From Lingula anatina (taxonomy: Eukaryota > Brachiopoda > Lingulata > Lingulida > Lingulidae), in NCBI RefSeq assembly GCF_001039355.2, contig NW_019773547.1, positions 23,219 to 87,218 of the forward strand: DNA of 64,000 bases, written 5' to 3'. The translations under genes were made by a program, and so were the position numbers. Of this stretch, positions 12,689 through 24,522 are shown piece by piece. Under the pieces are notes generated by a model, which had not been told where the DNA came from, did not search any database, and saw only the letters and a list, made by a program, of their open reading frames with translations. Positions within the stretch are counted from its first letter, which is position 1. Each line of letters opens with the position of its first letter.

Positions 12689-15600
12689 GAAAGAAGAAAG
12701 AACCATTAAGTTTACCTCTTTGACAGAAAGAGCCAGAAGAGGATGAATTACATAAATATGAATATACCTATAATTGAAGGTTCAGGGCGGGGGTCCACAG
12801 TGAGCAATATTCTCCTTATTGATTGATTTTCTATTGACTGAATGAAACCTGTATATGAATCCAAGAACAAATTAACTTGTTAAAAACACTCGTTTGTGGA
12901 AGTATCTTTGAAACCGACAGCTAGAGATAAGACTCTGCCTGAGGCTACTTTCAGTATGTATTTCACATTAAAGCAACAGACCCCAACCTCTGATTGCCTG
13001 TAGAACCAGGCGGAACATGTGCGCCATACCACCAGTGAGTAGTCAAAACTAATTCTTAAGCAATGTTACCTTCTCAAGAGACCTGGTTTGCGCAATCACG
13101 ACTTATATTCCCTACCCATACCAGGTGAACAGGCCCATTCGGGCAACCATGTGAGTACACCATGCCCAATCAAATATCGTTTTCACTGGTACAGATATTC
13201 TACGCGCAATGTAAGATGTTTAAACTTTATATACACATCTGCTTGTCGAAATTTTACCAGATATTCAAAATAGTGAAGACGAAGTATGTATGTTCTTACC
13301 CGAAAATAAACTGCGTGCAAAACATGCGATGTAATTGGCAATTTCCCTAACTTTTTGAAGAAACACTTAATAGGCCTAAATATCAGTCAAAAATCAGGTG
13401 GGAAGATATTGGAATCGGCGAACGCAAATCACAGCTTTTTTCCATGGTCTAATAATATGCAATTTGGCGTTTAAAGAAATATATAGCCTATATCGGAGGC
13501 ACAAGTATCTAGACATGAATTACATAAATAAATAAACGCACATCAAGGATATGATATAAGTCGTCCTCATTTAACCACCCACAAATCACATTCGTCATCA
13601 TTTCCTACCTGTGGATTGCCGGCCACTTCTCTGTTTTCAGAATCCGTCAACAAGTCAGAAAAGAAAAGACAAACGCCATATAGACCCGTAGGAATAGATT
13701 CCAAACGTGACATCAAAATCAATGCCTACCGCGATTTCTAAGCAATGGATTCGAGGAATTCTCATTTAATATCCGCAACAAAAAAGTTTATAAAACCCAA
13801 ACGTATTCCGTCCAATGTGAAGTGAAATATCTGTCGCTCTTCTGCTGTTTCGTTAAGAATTTTCTGCTTGTTTTTATATTCTTAAGCCGCTAGGATTGTT
13901 ACAGTGATACATGTTCCTGTCTTCTTTCTCAGCGTACCTTCAGCTATCAGGTTTATAGATTTCACATATATGAACTTACTGCCTTCCAGAAATTTCAACC
14001 CTAGTGTTCAATCTTTAAACCATCTTCCCTGTCAGATACTTAAGTATTCTTGATTATAGATTCTCTATTGTTTACATGTGTCTTCGATGGGTCTTCACCG
14101 CATTCCTAAATAACGTTGGTACATGAAAATACTATTATAACGTTTAAAAATATACAGCTTGTAGCCTTCTTCAGGCGTCATAGGTATGTGCAATCGTCAA
14201 CAGTTTTAATCTTTCTAGTCTCTCTCCGTCACTATTTTGGTGTACGCACTCACGTGAAACGTGCAGAAATATGGGAGACACTTGAAGCGAAAATATCTAG
14301 CGCTTTGTCGCATTTTGATCCATCCGCCATTAGATGAAAGCATGAATTAGACGTTTGGACTTGTATCATGAGTGAACATAGTAACCAGACCTTAGAAATG
14401 TAGTGACAACTCGCACAATGAATAATTTCCTAAAACACGTCGACCTGATTCACGGGGTTAAGTCGACCGTGAAATACCGCTAACACTATTCACAGAACTT
14501 CAGCGTTCCAAATGTTAAAAGGTGCACAGAAAATGTCATGTCATTTGTTAAGTGGCTGTGTTACACGTAGAATGCTCGTCAACCTCGTCACTCTGGTCAG
14601 ACCTGTGTCTATGGTCAGAATCAGGAGGTGTCTTTTGTTCTTACCCAGTCACTGCCAGCTGTCAATACGGTAAATCCATTGCTTTATCAGAGATACAAAT
14701 GTCACAGTTATAGCTACAAGATGAAAATTCAGTACTGCGTCCTCCTCAGTGACGTTAGTTTAGTAAAATTCTTCGTTGAAGTAACATCAAATCACAAACA
14801 CTACAAGAATATGTAAAGAGTTTTTGAATATATCTACCGTTTCATGGTAGCAGAGGCAAACGTGTACAACGTAGACCAAAAATCACTCGCTTTAGCCTAC
14901 TACTAGGATAAAACCGCTATGTATCACCCCGCGCCAAGAATCTTCGCCGCAGACAAAATGAAACCACAGGCAGAGAGAAGAATGCTGTTTTATCGACGAT
15001 ACTTGTTCTAGCCGCGGAAGACGAGGACGCACTACGCATATGTACGTTCACTCACAGTTATTCACTTGCACAGCCTTTGGTGCTCTTTTTTTTACTCTCT
15101 GCGTCCTCTTCTTGTTCTACAACTCTTTACTGACATTGTCACTAATGACATAGCCGTGCAAGATGTATATGTAAGGTCTATAATCCATTCCTAATTTGAA
15201 CTGCTTGCCTTAAATTGCAAACTGTAGAAGACTGAAATTGACAAGCTTTTACTTTCCTTACGTCATTCTAGCTGACTGTTATTGCTGTTATTGCCAACCT
15301 CATTGCTGAGAATTATCCCATAATCCATTTGTGGCTTTACTAGTCGTTTTGATCTTTAATATGCTGGGACGTAATCACAAACGTTCGGCAGTTCTCCTCG
15401 TTATTATACAATAACGGTTAACTAGAATTGTCTGATGCAAAATCCAAGCTAACATTGATTCGGTAATTCTAACAGAAAGTTAATTGCATGTTTCAAATTG
15501 TAGTTTTGTCTACATCTAAACGAAGTTCTTTATTGCCGTAATCCAGTTTCAGTGTAGATGTCCAATTCCCATTTGGCAATCATCGAAGTTTGAGAATTAG

Positions 15601-16014
15601 TTTTCCTGCCTACTCAACTGCATTCTAAGTCGCTTACATCACTCAACCTAAATGACATCACTAATGCACTGTTATCTGTTAACGCTTCTGATCATTCTCA
15701 AACGCTTTGGCTCCAAAGTTAGGCTTAAGTGTTCTTTTTGATCTGCCGTTTGCCTGCAGTTATTCATCCCCGTTCATCCATATACCGCCAACGGCCTAGT
15801 GGCATGACCATGTTAAAATAAGCTGTACGCTCAAAATTACAACTTGGTGCCCAATACATCTGAACTTTTTTCGATATGGTTATTATTCAATCTTTGTGGT
15901 ATATCAGATCAGAAAGTCATTTTCTACTCATAAAATGCATGCATTTGGCAGTCAATGTGCTTCTTGAGATCTATACTCGGATTGCATATCGGTGATTGTA
16001 GCTGCTGAGTGTAA

Positions 16015-16275
16015 GGCTTCATTCACATGCTATGTCTATTTTCTAAATTCTATTTTCTATTCGCGGTATGTCTTATGATCACGGTCTGTGCCCTGAATAA
16101 CCCGCGGCGTAATTACTGGCAGCGCAAGCCAGTTACTATAAGTTACTATAAGTAACTGGCTCGCGCTGCCAGTAATTACGCGGCGGGATATTCAGGGAAC
16201 AGACCGTGATCATAAGATAGCGCGAATAGAAAATAGAATTTAGAAAATAGACATTGCATGTGAACGAAGCCTAAT
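16015..16275. mobile_element. long palindromic foldback element (MITE family 2)
   Basis: An almost perfect inverted repeat of about 120 bp per arm. GGCTTCATTCACATGC at the left pairs with GCATGTGAACGAAGCC at the right. The centre is AGTTACTATAAGTTACTATAAGTAACT. TAA flanks both outer ends (TAAGGCTTC ... GAAGCCTAA). The arms differ by only a few bases, which indicates a young or gene-converted copy. No ORF. Confidence 0.85.
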
Positions 16276-16276
16276 T

Positions 16277-16649
16277 CGCTGGTGGAGTAAAGGAGCATTC
16301 TTGAATCCAGACGGGAATTGGTAACGACCTACGACAGTCAACCTGCATAATATCGCACAAATCTGCCATCAAAATCCAATGCTCATGACTTGACTACAGT
16401 CTGTTTCCTCCAGAGAACACTTGTATCAGCGTGCCGCAAATTGTTTTACCGGACTCGGTTAANCACTGGTGGAGTAAGGGTGCATTCTTGAATCCAGACG
16501 GGAATTGGTAACGACCTACGACAGTCAACCTGCATAATATCGCACAAATCTGCCATCAAAATCCAATGCTCATGACTTGACTACAGTCTGTTTCCTCCAG
16601 AGAACACTTGTATCAGCGTGCCGCAAATTGTTTTACCGGACTCGGTTAA
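16277..16649. repeat. 186 bp direct duplication around a single N
   Basis: 16277-16462 and 16464-16649 are nearly identical, with the N at 16463 between them. It abuts the palindromic element at 16015-16275. Confidence 0.92.
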
Positions 16650-19600
16650 GTTTTACGAAAGATCACTACAGCTGATTCTAGCTGTCGCGTTACCTTATGT
16701 AAATACATTTGACAAAGCTAAGGCTGCGAATACATGGGCCTATAAGATGGGCGCTCAAAATAACAACTTTGTTACATAAACTAATATGTTTCATACCTTA
16801 CATTTCACAAGATGGCATCTGAGAACCTGGAATTACATCCAATGGGAACCCATTCCAAACTCCATGGCTAACAAACGTTTTATGTTGATTACATCACCCC
16901 AATTTACTTGTGCCCAGTTTGCTATTAGATGACCAAGAAACTCACCAACACCAGCAGTAGGCAATTACAATCCAAAGTTCACAACTGAAGTTAAGACCAG
17001 AAGCCTTTGTTGCCGTAATGTATCCAGTTATCTAATTGTTGTCTCTGTGGCAGTTCAACATGTAGACACAATCCTCACCGTGTTTAACTTTTGATCCACG
17101 TATTGATTGGGCCATAGAAGTTAAACTGGCGTTACTTCACACGACTGCAGAAGCTCGTTAGGACTCACTTGTGTGAGCCTGTGAGGAGGAGAGATGTTCG
17201 ATATTAGGATATGGAATCCCGTATATTATCCTATCACTTTCTGGACTGTGTTTGTTTATGAGTTGAGTTGAGTTGAGTTGAGTTGAGTTGAGATGAGAAT
17301 GTTGGGTAGAACTCGGTTGTAACTGTCCCAAACGTTGTGACGGAGACCGATCAATGGATCAATAACACGGCGCAAAGATCTCCTTCAAGAAATATGTTTT
17401 TCCGTGCGCCGATATTTTCCCAAAAATTTACTTTGAACGGTATATGTTTTGCTTGCAATTTTTGATTGAATCTTTCTGTATGTATTACAACGCCAATATA
17501 TAACAACTACTTCTTAGTTGTCCTTGAAACAGTGTATGTATAACAAGAAGATCGTGGATGTGAGCAGCAGGTCAAATGGTTCTTACTCTCTTGCTCTCAA
17601 TACAAGAGATGAATGGCCTTACCAATTAACACCGTTGGCCGTGTTAAAAAATCTTTGGGAAATTAAAATTCGATTCATTTTCCGTTGACACCGCCAGTTA
17701 TTCTGATATACAACAACAATGGCAATGAAAAACAAACAATAACAATAGGTTAATGCGCTACCGTAGGGACAGTTATAAGATCTCCCACATCTTTGTGTCA
17801 ACGGTGAATATGAAATAAAACAAAATCATTAGGGACGTACAATCACAGACAATGACTGTTGACACAAACCATAAGAACGTTTCCCGGAGCACTATCGACC
17901 GCTGCCGCTCGATGCGACAGAGGCGGCGGCGTCCAAATAGGAAATGTTTGTTTTTATGCCGCACATCTGAAATCTACTTAATTGTATAAGATGGATTTAT
18001 TGAAATCTCTGGCTCTTCCACAGACGAGCCTACTTTGCCGTGGATACTTTTCACATCTTCAATAAAAGAGAGACATTTGTTGAAAACACTTTTTTACATG
18101 TACATGGCATGCACAATTGAAAACAAATTGCACTGAGGTTTGAACTCGACATGACGTCACCAAAAACACCAAATATTACGTGTAAGAGTGTATGGTTCAG
18201 TAGGGGTACTATAAAACCTCGTCTTATAGCAACGCAATGAGTTTTTAGCGGTCCTATGTTAATCTTTCCAAAAATAGAGGTTCAAAATCAGCTTCAAAAT
18301 GTTACCGATGTGTTCCCTTTCTTTTTGTGTTGTTATTTTATTATCAATCCATTTAGCGATGTATGCAGTCATTTAAATGCGTAAAACTTTGGCTAAACTA
18401 GATTAATTTGATTGCATTACCCCTGCTGTGCACCTGTTATGTTCAAATAGCGCTCATTTCCGCGTTTTGCATCATACATGAGCGAGAGAAACATACTGGT
18501 ATAGCAAAGAGCGTTTTTATAAATTGATTGCTTTACGCCTACTGTGAACAAGCTGTGTTTAGATAACGTTTTTTTTTTTTTTCAGTACCCCGTGTTATAC
18601 ACGAACGCAAGAACAATACTGGTAAAAAGACTTGTTGTTCGTTATTTCACCAGGTGACAGCAAAGCTTTAAATTGTTGCCAATAAAATGTACAAATTCAA
18701 AAAAGTTAGTAGATTAATTTGCAACTTTTGGTATCCATAAACTTAGCAACGTAAATAGATAAACCGTTGAAGTATTAATGGTGTTTCCTAGGTATTTCAT
18801 AAGAGATACAGAATTCACTTGTGTAATTATTTGTTTTAACATGGACGGGTATATATTCCCATAGACTGTTCAATTTGTTAGCAGCAGCCATCTCACTCTC
18901 ACCCCTCACTGTTACCGTGTACACAGTTTACACAGACTACACCGGGGAGACCTTTTAACACCTCCAAGCAGGCTAGCACAGGTGAGAGGGGATGATGCAT
19001 TAGCTTCCCAGCCTGAGAGTCCTCTATTGTGAATTTAGAAATAGAGACCATCTTAGAGATTTGACCGTCTGTAACTAGACCAAGTACGTCTGAACCAACC
19101 CCTGATATCGTTATTGATATTCAATTGTGACTTGTAAAGGAAATGTCATACACTCGCACACAAACACACACACACGCACACAATGAAGAATAAATCATAC
19201 CTATCTATAAATATCTCTTCAATAAAGAAGAAAATATTGACAGAATCCCTAGTCAAGCTGTTTTCTCCTTAGTTAAAAAGCATGATCTTGGCTTGAAAAT
19301 AGCACCGTTCAATGAAGAGAAATCACCAAATATCGTCAATAAATAATAAATACATCCGGCCGTGGGGCTGTGTTTCACTTAGAGGGCACCATCTAAGCAC
19401 TTGACAGTTGAGCAGATAACTGCTCTTTAGCAAATATCTTGCCTGGTTGTCTGAGACAGTACAGCGGGATAAGACCAGTATGATAGAAAAAACCAAAAGA
19501 TGTAAATCATCCGATAAAATTGATCTCTATCAGTTCATCGGGTCATCAGTTTATCAATATATCCTCGCCTCCCTGGTGTAAAACACCTCCTTTGAGATAG

Positions 19601-20618
19601 AAAAGATAATTTCACCTCGATTATACTTCGATAAGAGCGTACGTGATAAAACCAGGAAACGATCATATTTCACTATAACATAATTTCGAAATTTAAACGA
19701 TGACTTACGTTATTGAGAATGAAAAGAAAAGGAAAATGGGAGAAAATATCGGATACATTCTTAGCAGACAAAATTACTGGGACCCAGTAAAACTGGATCG
19801 CTTACCCGATTGTTGTGACTGAGGTAGTGGGGAGCTAGGGGGTAAGAGCAAGTTTTATCCCAAACAACAGCCAAAAAATGAACCCCTAGACGAAAAAGCC
19901 TGACTAGAGCGCAATCACCGTTTCGGCATTGAGAAAGGGTGTTTGAGCCCTGTGTTTTAGTGCCCTTCATATGATGAAAACAGTCAGTAACTAAAAGTAC
20001 TCAAGGACAGTTAAGTTTGTTAAGACTTAAGACTATTTCAAGTGAAGCAAAATTGAATCAGGTTAGTTATAAGGTGATGGTCCCGTTTGGTTCACAAAGT
20101 CTGGCTATGACATAAGTTTATTCCTGTTCTCAAGGGAGGTCACGTGTCTCTACCGACCCCCTGATTACGACTAGTTCACCATACGCAGCCAATCTAATCC
20201 CCTATTGTCTACCCCCAACTGCCGCCGTAGTCAGGGTAAGTCGTGTGCCATTATATCAGCTTCCTAGGGTGACTTAATCGTAATTGGCTTACCTGTCCAG
20301 ACGGATTGTAACAAGTGAGGACGCTCCAAGGTGACTGTTAACACGTCTTTAAGCGAGTTCAGCCGGTCTTTAGGTCGTGCTCGGAGTAAAGGGGTTTATG
20401 CACTAAGATGTGTGAGAAGTAAAGGACTAATTTGGTGATGAAAGATGTGACAGGTGTAATAAATGGCTTAGTGTTATTCCACATATAGAATACTTCTAAT
20501 TATATAAATATACGACAAGGACAACAGTCTTTTAATTTCATTTACTTTTTAACGTCTACAGTAAAGACGGGGACGTCTTTAACAGACCAAGAGGCCCCAT
20601 GACGCATTAGTCGGATAA
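16650..20618. other. non-coding stretch
   Basis: Short ORFs only. Holds the GAGTT repeat (17260) and an isolated TGACGTCA (18152-18159). Nothing else supported. Confidence 0.5.
17260..17293. repeat. (GAGTT)n short tandem repeat
   Basis: About six GAGTT units. Confidence 0.93.
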
Positions 20619-20839
20619 GGGTGCAGTTAGATTTCCACATCGCACTAGCTCGGTGGATCTAACTCTCCGGAGATTTTCGCTTAAGTGCAATCAGTGACAT
20701 CAGCTTAATAATTTCCCACCTACCTTCTCGAGGAGGCATGTCAGACAATTAAGCTGATTCCACTCATTGCACTTTAGCAAAAATACCCCACATAGTTGGA
20801 CCGACTCAGCTAGTGCGATGTGTGAATCTGAATGCAGTC
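20619..20839. mobile_element. foldback MITE related to family 1 (copy E)
   Basis: 221 bp between TAA duplications (20616-20618, 20840-20842). Inverted ends: GGGTGCAGTTAGATTTCC and, in reverse, GACTGCATTCAGATTC, both reaching CACATCGCACTAG. The middle keeps core words shared with the other copies (GCTTAAGTGCAATCAG, GGCATGTCAGACAATTAAGC). Confidence 0.75.
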
Positions 20840-20842
20840 TAA

Positions 20843-23800
20843 ATCTTGCATGCGTGAATTCTGTCGCCTTGTGACATGTTGAAGTCTTAGACTAGTGGTT
20901 AGTATGGACGAAGACATTAAAAATCACAAAACTCACCCGCAGTTTTGGCGTGAAAATAGGTTTCTTTGGAGAGACGGCGAGGGCAACAATGTTTTTTCGA
21001 TAAGATATTGAAGCAATCATATGTAGAAAAGCTGTACACACATTACCAGGGATAGGTTAACACAGGTAGAGCTATGCGGCTACATGTACTCATACAGAAA
21101 AACTGAGTACAGAATAAGAAGAGATGCACGATAAAATAGACTAGTGGATATCTTATACAGTGGTGGATATCGTATAAACGATCCTGATGACAGGAAAACA
21201 GTTTGAAAAAAAAAACAAGGCCCTCATTTTGTTACTAAAATTATCTAAATAGCTTATTATATGGCATACTGGCGTACCTATCATCTGTAAAAAACCTGAG
21301 AATACAAAAGCTCTGGGTGGCAATACACAGACAAAACAAATAAACGCATAAAAAGAAGATGTATCAGGCCAATTAGAACAGAAAATAATATTCCCTTTGA
21401 AGGGTAACAAGGTTAATCAAATATGATATTTACTCAACGGAGTAACCAGATTTTTTGCAACGAACGCTGAAACTTGGGGCACTTAATAAATGCATTATAC
21501 CAGCAAATAGGATTACGATGGGCATTACGGGAAGGCTCCAGAGGTTTGTGTCTTTTTATCCATAAAAATGTCAATCCTGTGGCCCGCGGTAACGCTGAAA
21601 TCTGCTTACATGACTCAGAAATATTTGAGAATATGGATATCCAATTGTGAATCATGTGGTAATTCTCCTTAATCTTCCCTTTGGGGTAAAATACCAAAGT
21701 TTCACATGCTTTAACATGCTAAGACATTGTTATTTTCTGAAAAACATTTTGATAACCTTTAACTGCAGTCGAGTCCACGTGGCTGAAGGCGAACTTCTGC
21801 TAAAACTTGTCTTGGGGTTTGATCTATGGGAGAGCTTTCTGTCCTTTTTAGTGTGTTAATTCAGCGCCTTAGTACATATGTTGCAGCAAAACAAATTATA
21901 AATGATTGACATCTATCACAATTTTCAAGAATCTAACCCGAAGCCTGAAAGTCTTTTCTTACAGAAGGTCTTGCAATAATAAAAAAGGAGGGTTTGTTCA
22001 CTGATAATGGAGAAAAGCTGCTTGCACCAAATGATATGTTCAGTATATTAAGAGTACCATTAAATATTCAATGAAAGGTTGACTGAATGGAATAACAGCT
22101 AGAATATGAAGACGTATTTGATTAAACGGTTTAATCTGAAGCTAACCGCTTTGACTTCGAATCAGCGTGCCAATATGATGAATTCTCTGCTTATGAACGT
22201 AGTTAAGGCAACCTCAAAATCGCATCTTGTTCCAAACAATTTGAAATTGAATTAATTGAAAAGTCTTGCAGGTAATCAGCGAGTAATCTTTAACATTTAT
22301 CGTCTATGCAGATCTTCCTAACCATTACGTAAGCAAAGTGTCTAGCAACAAATACAATGAACTAGAGTTCTGGAATTCTGAAACTCTTTCTGTTCAGTGT
22401 CTACCATTATGTAGAGAAAGCGACTGCTAATTCCAAAGAAAGGGACAGCAAAATATATACACACAAAATCGTTTGAAAAGAAACCCATCTTATTTTCTGT
22501 AAAAATGGATATTTAGATAAGAGTACCCAGTGATGGAGACATCAAAATACCTGCTTGATCTGCTTGATTAAATGCTGTACAGATTTAATTATGCACAGAA
22601 GTGATACCGAGTATCAACTTACTCTCGTGAATCTAGGTTGGTTCGGATGGGATCTGCCGTTTCGTTTTCGAGGGCGGGAGAGGGAGGGGGAGAATGGGGC
22701 AGGTGAGGGGTTTAAGTACCGTGTACCGACCTGTAGCAGGATAAAGACATATGCCCATTGGCATCCGTTTGAAATATGTATTCGTCTGTCTTCTGCAAAG
22801 ATCCATGACCAAAGTAATGTCGATGGCAAAATAGACGCCATTTAAGCTATAGGTAAATGCTAGGTAGAGTAATCACTGGATACATGTATCTTCATATACT
22901 TCAGTTCGTATACAGTCGTACACAAGTAAGGCCTTTTAAACAGTTAAAACACACGCACGCGCACACATAAATACACACATGCACACACACGGGTTACTCT
23001 GGAAACTGGCATTATACGCCATTTGAATGAAGATTACCGCTGTTCCAAAGCATATCCACAAATTACTGTGTAAAGTAGCCAGTGGGTGTTGCCCCAAGGT
23101 TATTATCACACGAGCCTTGCGCCTGCTGTAACATTTGGAAAGTATTAACTCCCACTTTAGGAGTTTGCGTGCTTAAAGCCCACTTTCCCACGGCGCTACA
23201 GGTGAGAAAAGCGTCCCTCTCAACCAAGACCAACGCTCAGTGATTTTTACCATCTTTAAGTGTTTTGCAATCGCTTAAAAAGATGAACTACCTGTACATG
23301 GAACAAACAGACAGTGGCAGCCAGAAGGGATCATCTAATCAGTTACGCTGATTTTTGAAATGTTTCGCGCTTCTGAACACGGGTTCTCTAACCTGCGCGT
23401 AATAAAAAGCGCGTGTGCATCCCTAAGGATGTCCACGCGCTGACACTGGCGTCCACGCGCGCACGGAATTCACTAATTGAAAACAAAGTTTCTTAAAAGG
23501 CATTTTCTTCTTCATTAAATTGGTGGAGAGGAGGGCTTTGACAAAGGGGCACAGTTTCTGAAAGTTCTGTCAAAACATGACTTAATTGTGTGTCTGTGTG
23601 TGTTAGGGAGGGGGCGAACCACAAGTCTGTGTTAAAGAATAATAAGTAGAAAGAAAGCAATATATGAAACCTTATTGAAGGCGAGCTAAGAGTAATAACT
23701 CATCGGAACTACACACACACACACTCTCTCTCTCTTTCTCTCTCTCTCTCTTCACACACACACACACTCACACACACGTGCTCTCTCTCTCTCTCTCTCT

Positions 23801-23885
23801 CTTCACACACACGCGCGCACGCGCGCGTGAGCACTCTCTCTCTCTCTCTCTCTCTTTTAACTCACATCTCTCTCTCTCTCTTCAC

Positions 23886-23924
<39 letters not shown>

Positions 23925-24522
23925 GACAGACACTAATATCTAAATTGAAAGTCAAACAAAACAAAGGCTGCACTGTGCGATATGTCATCAATATTCACCC
24001 GAATTTCCGTCTCTAAGCATGTGGCCCCGTATTCCACTCCTCTATAACCGCTTCATTTCGGTCCGAACTGAGAATCAATTTCCTCCTGAGATAAAATCCA
24101 ATTTTTCTCTGTCAATGAATAGATCCAAACAACCTTGGTTAAAGTACTCTTATTGTGGATAAATCCACACATAAAATATTTTACACTATGTCCAAACTAT
24201 GCATAAGCCTAATGTCTTCTACATGTATGTCAAACAAATAACGGTGTATAATGTATGAGAGCCAAGTGAAACTTGTATCGTTATCTTTGAAAACGCATCA
24301 ACACTGTAATAAACAATACCAGGTATATGCTTACTACTGGTATTACTCTCTCGGTGTCCTCTCAAATCTCGTATAAACTTTAGTTTTACTCCTCAACATC
24401 GTTATCTATATTATCTTGTTGTTGTCTTTTTTATATGCTCCCTTATTATCTGATTGTGCTTATAAAAAAGAACCTTCAGAGCGGACGTTTTTTCTCTGAG
24501 AACGAAAAAACGTCTTTGACGA
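20843..24522. other. non-coding stretch
   Basis: Short ORFs, a hairpin at 23406-23440 and the compound microsatellite at 23709-23926. Confidence 0.5.
23709..23926. repeat. compound CA/TC/CG microsatellite
   Basis: Alternating blocks of (CA)n, (TC)n and (CG/CA)n, about 220 bp. Confidence 0.95.

Larger units (their letters stand above)
7952..16014. other. non-coding stretch
   Basis: Only short ORFs and microsatellites (8018, 9932, 12602). No exon with family similarity. Could be the first intron of the nAChR gene if its promoter lies further right. Confidence 0.5.
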
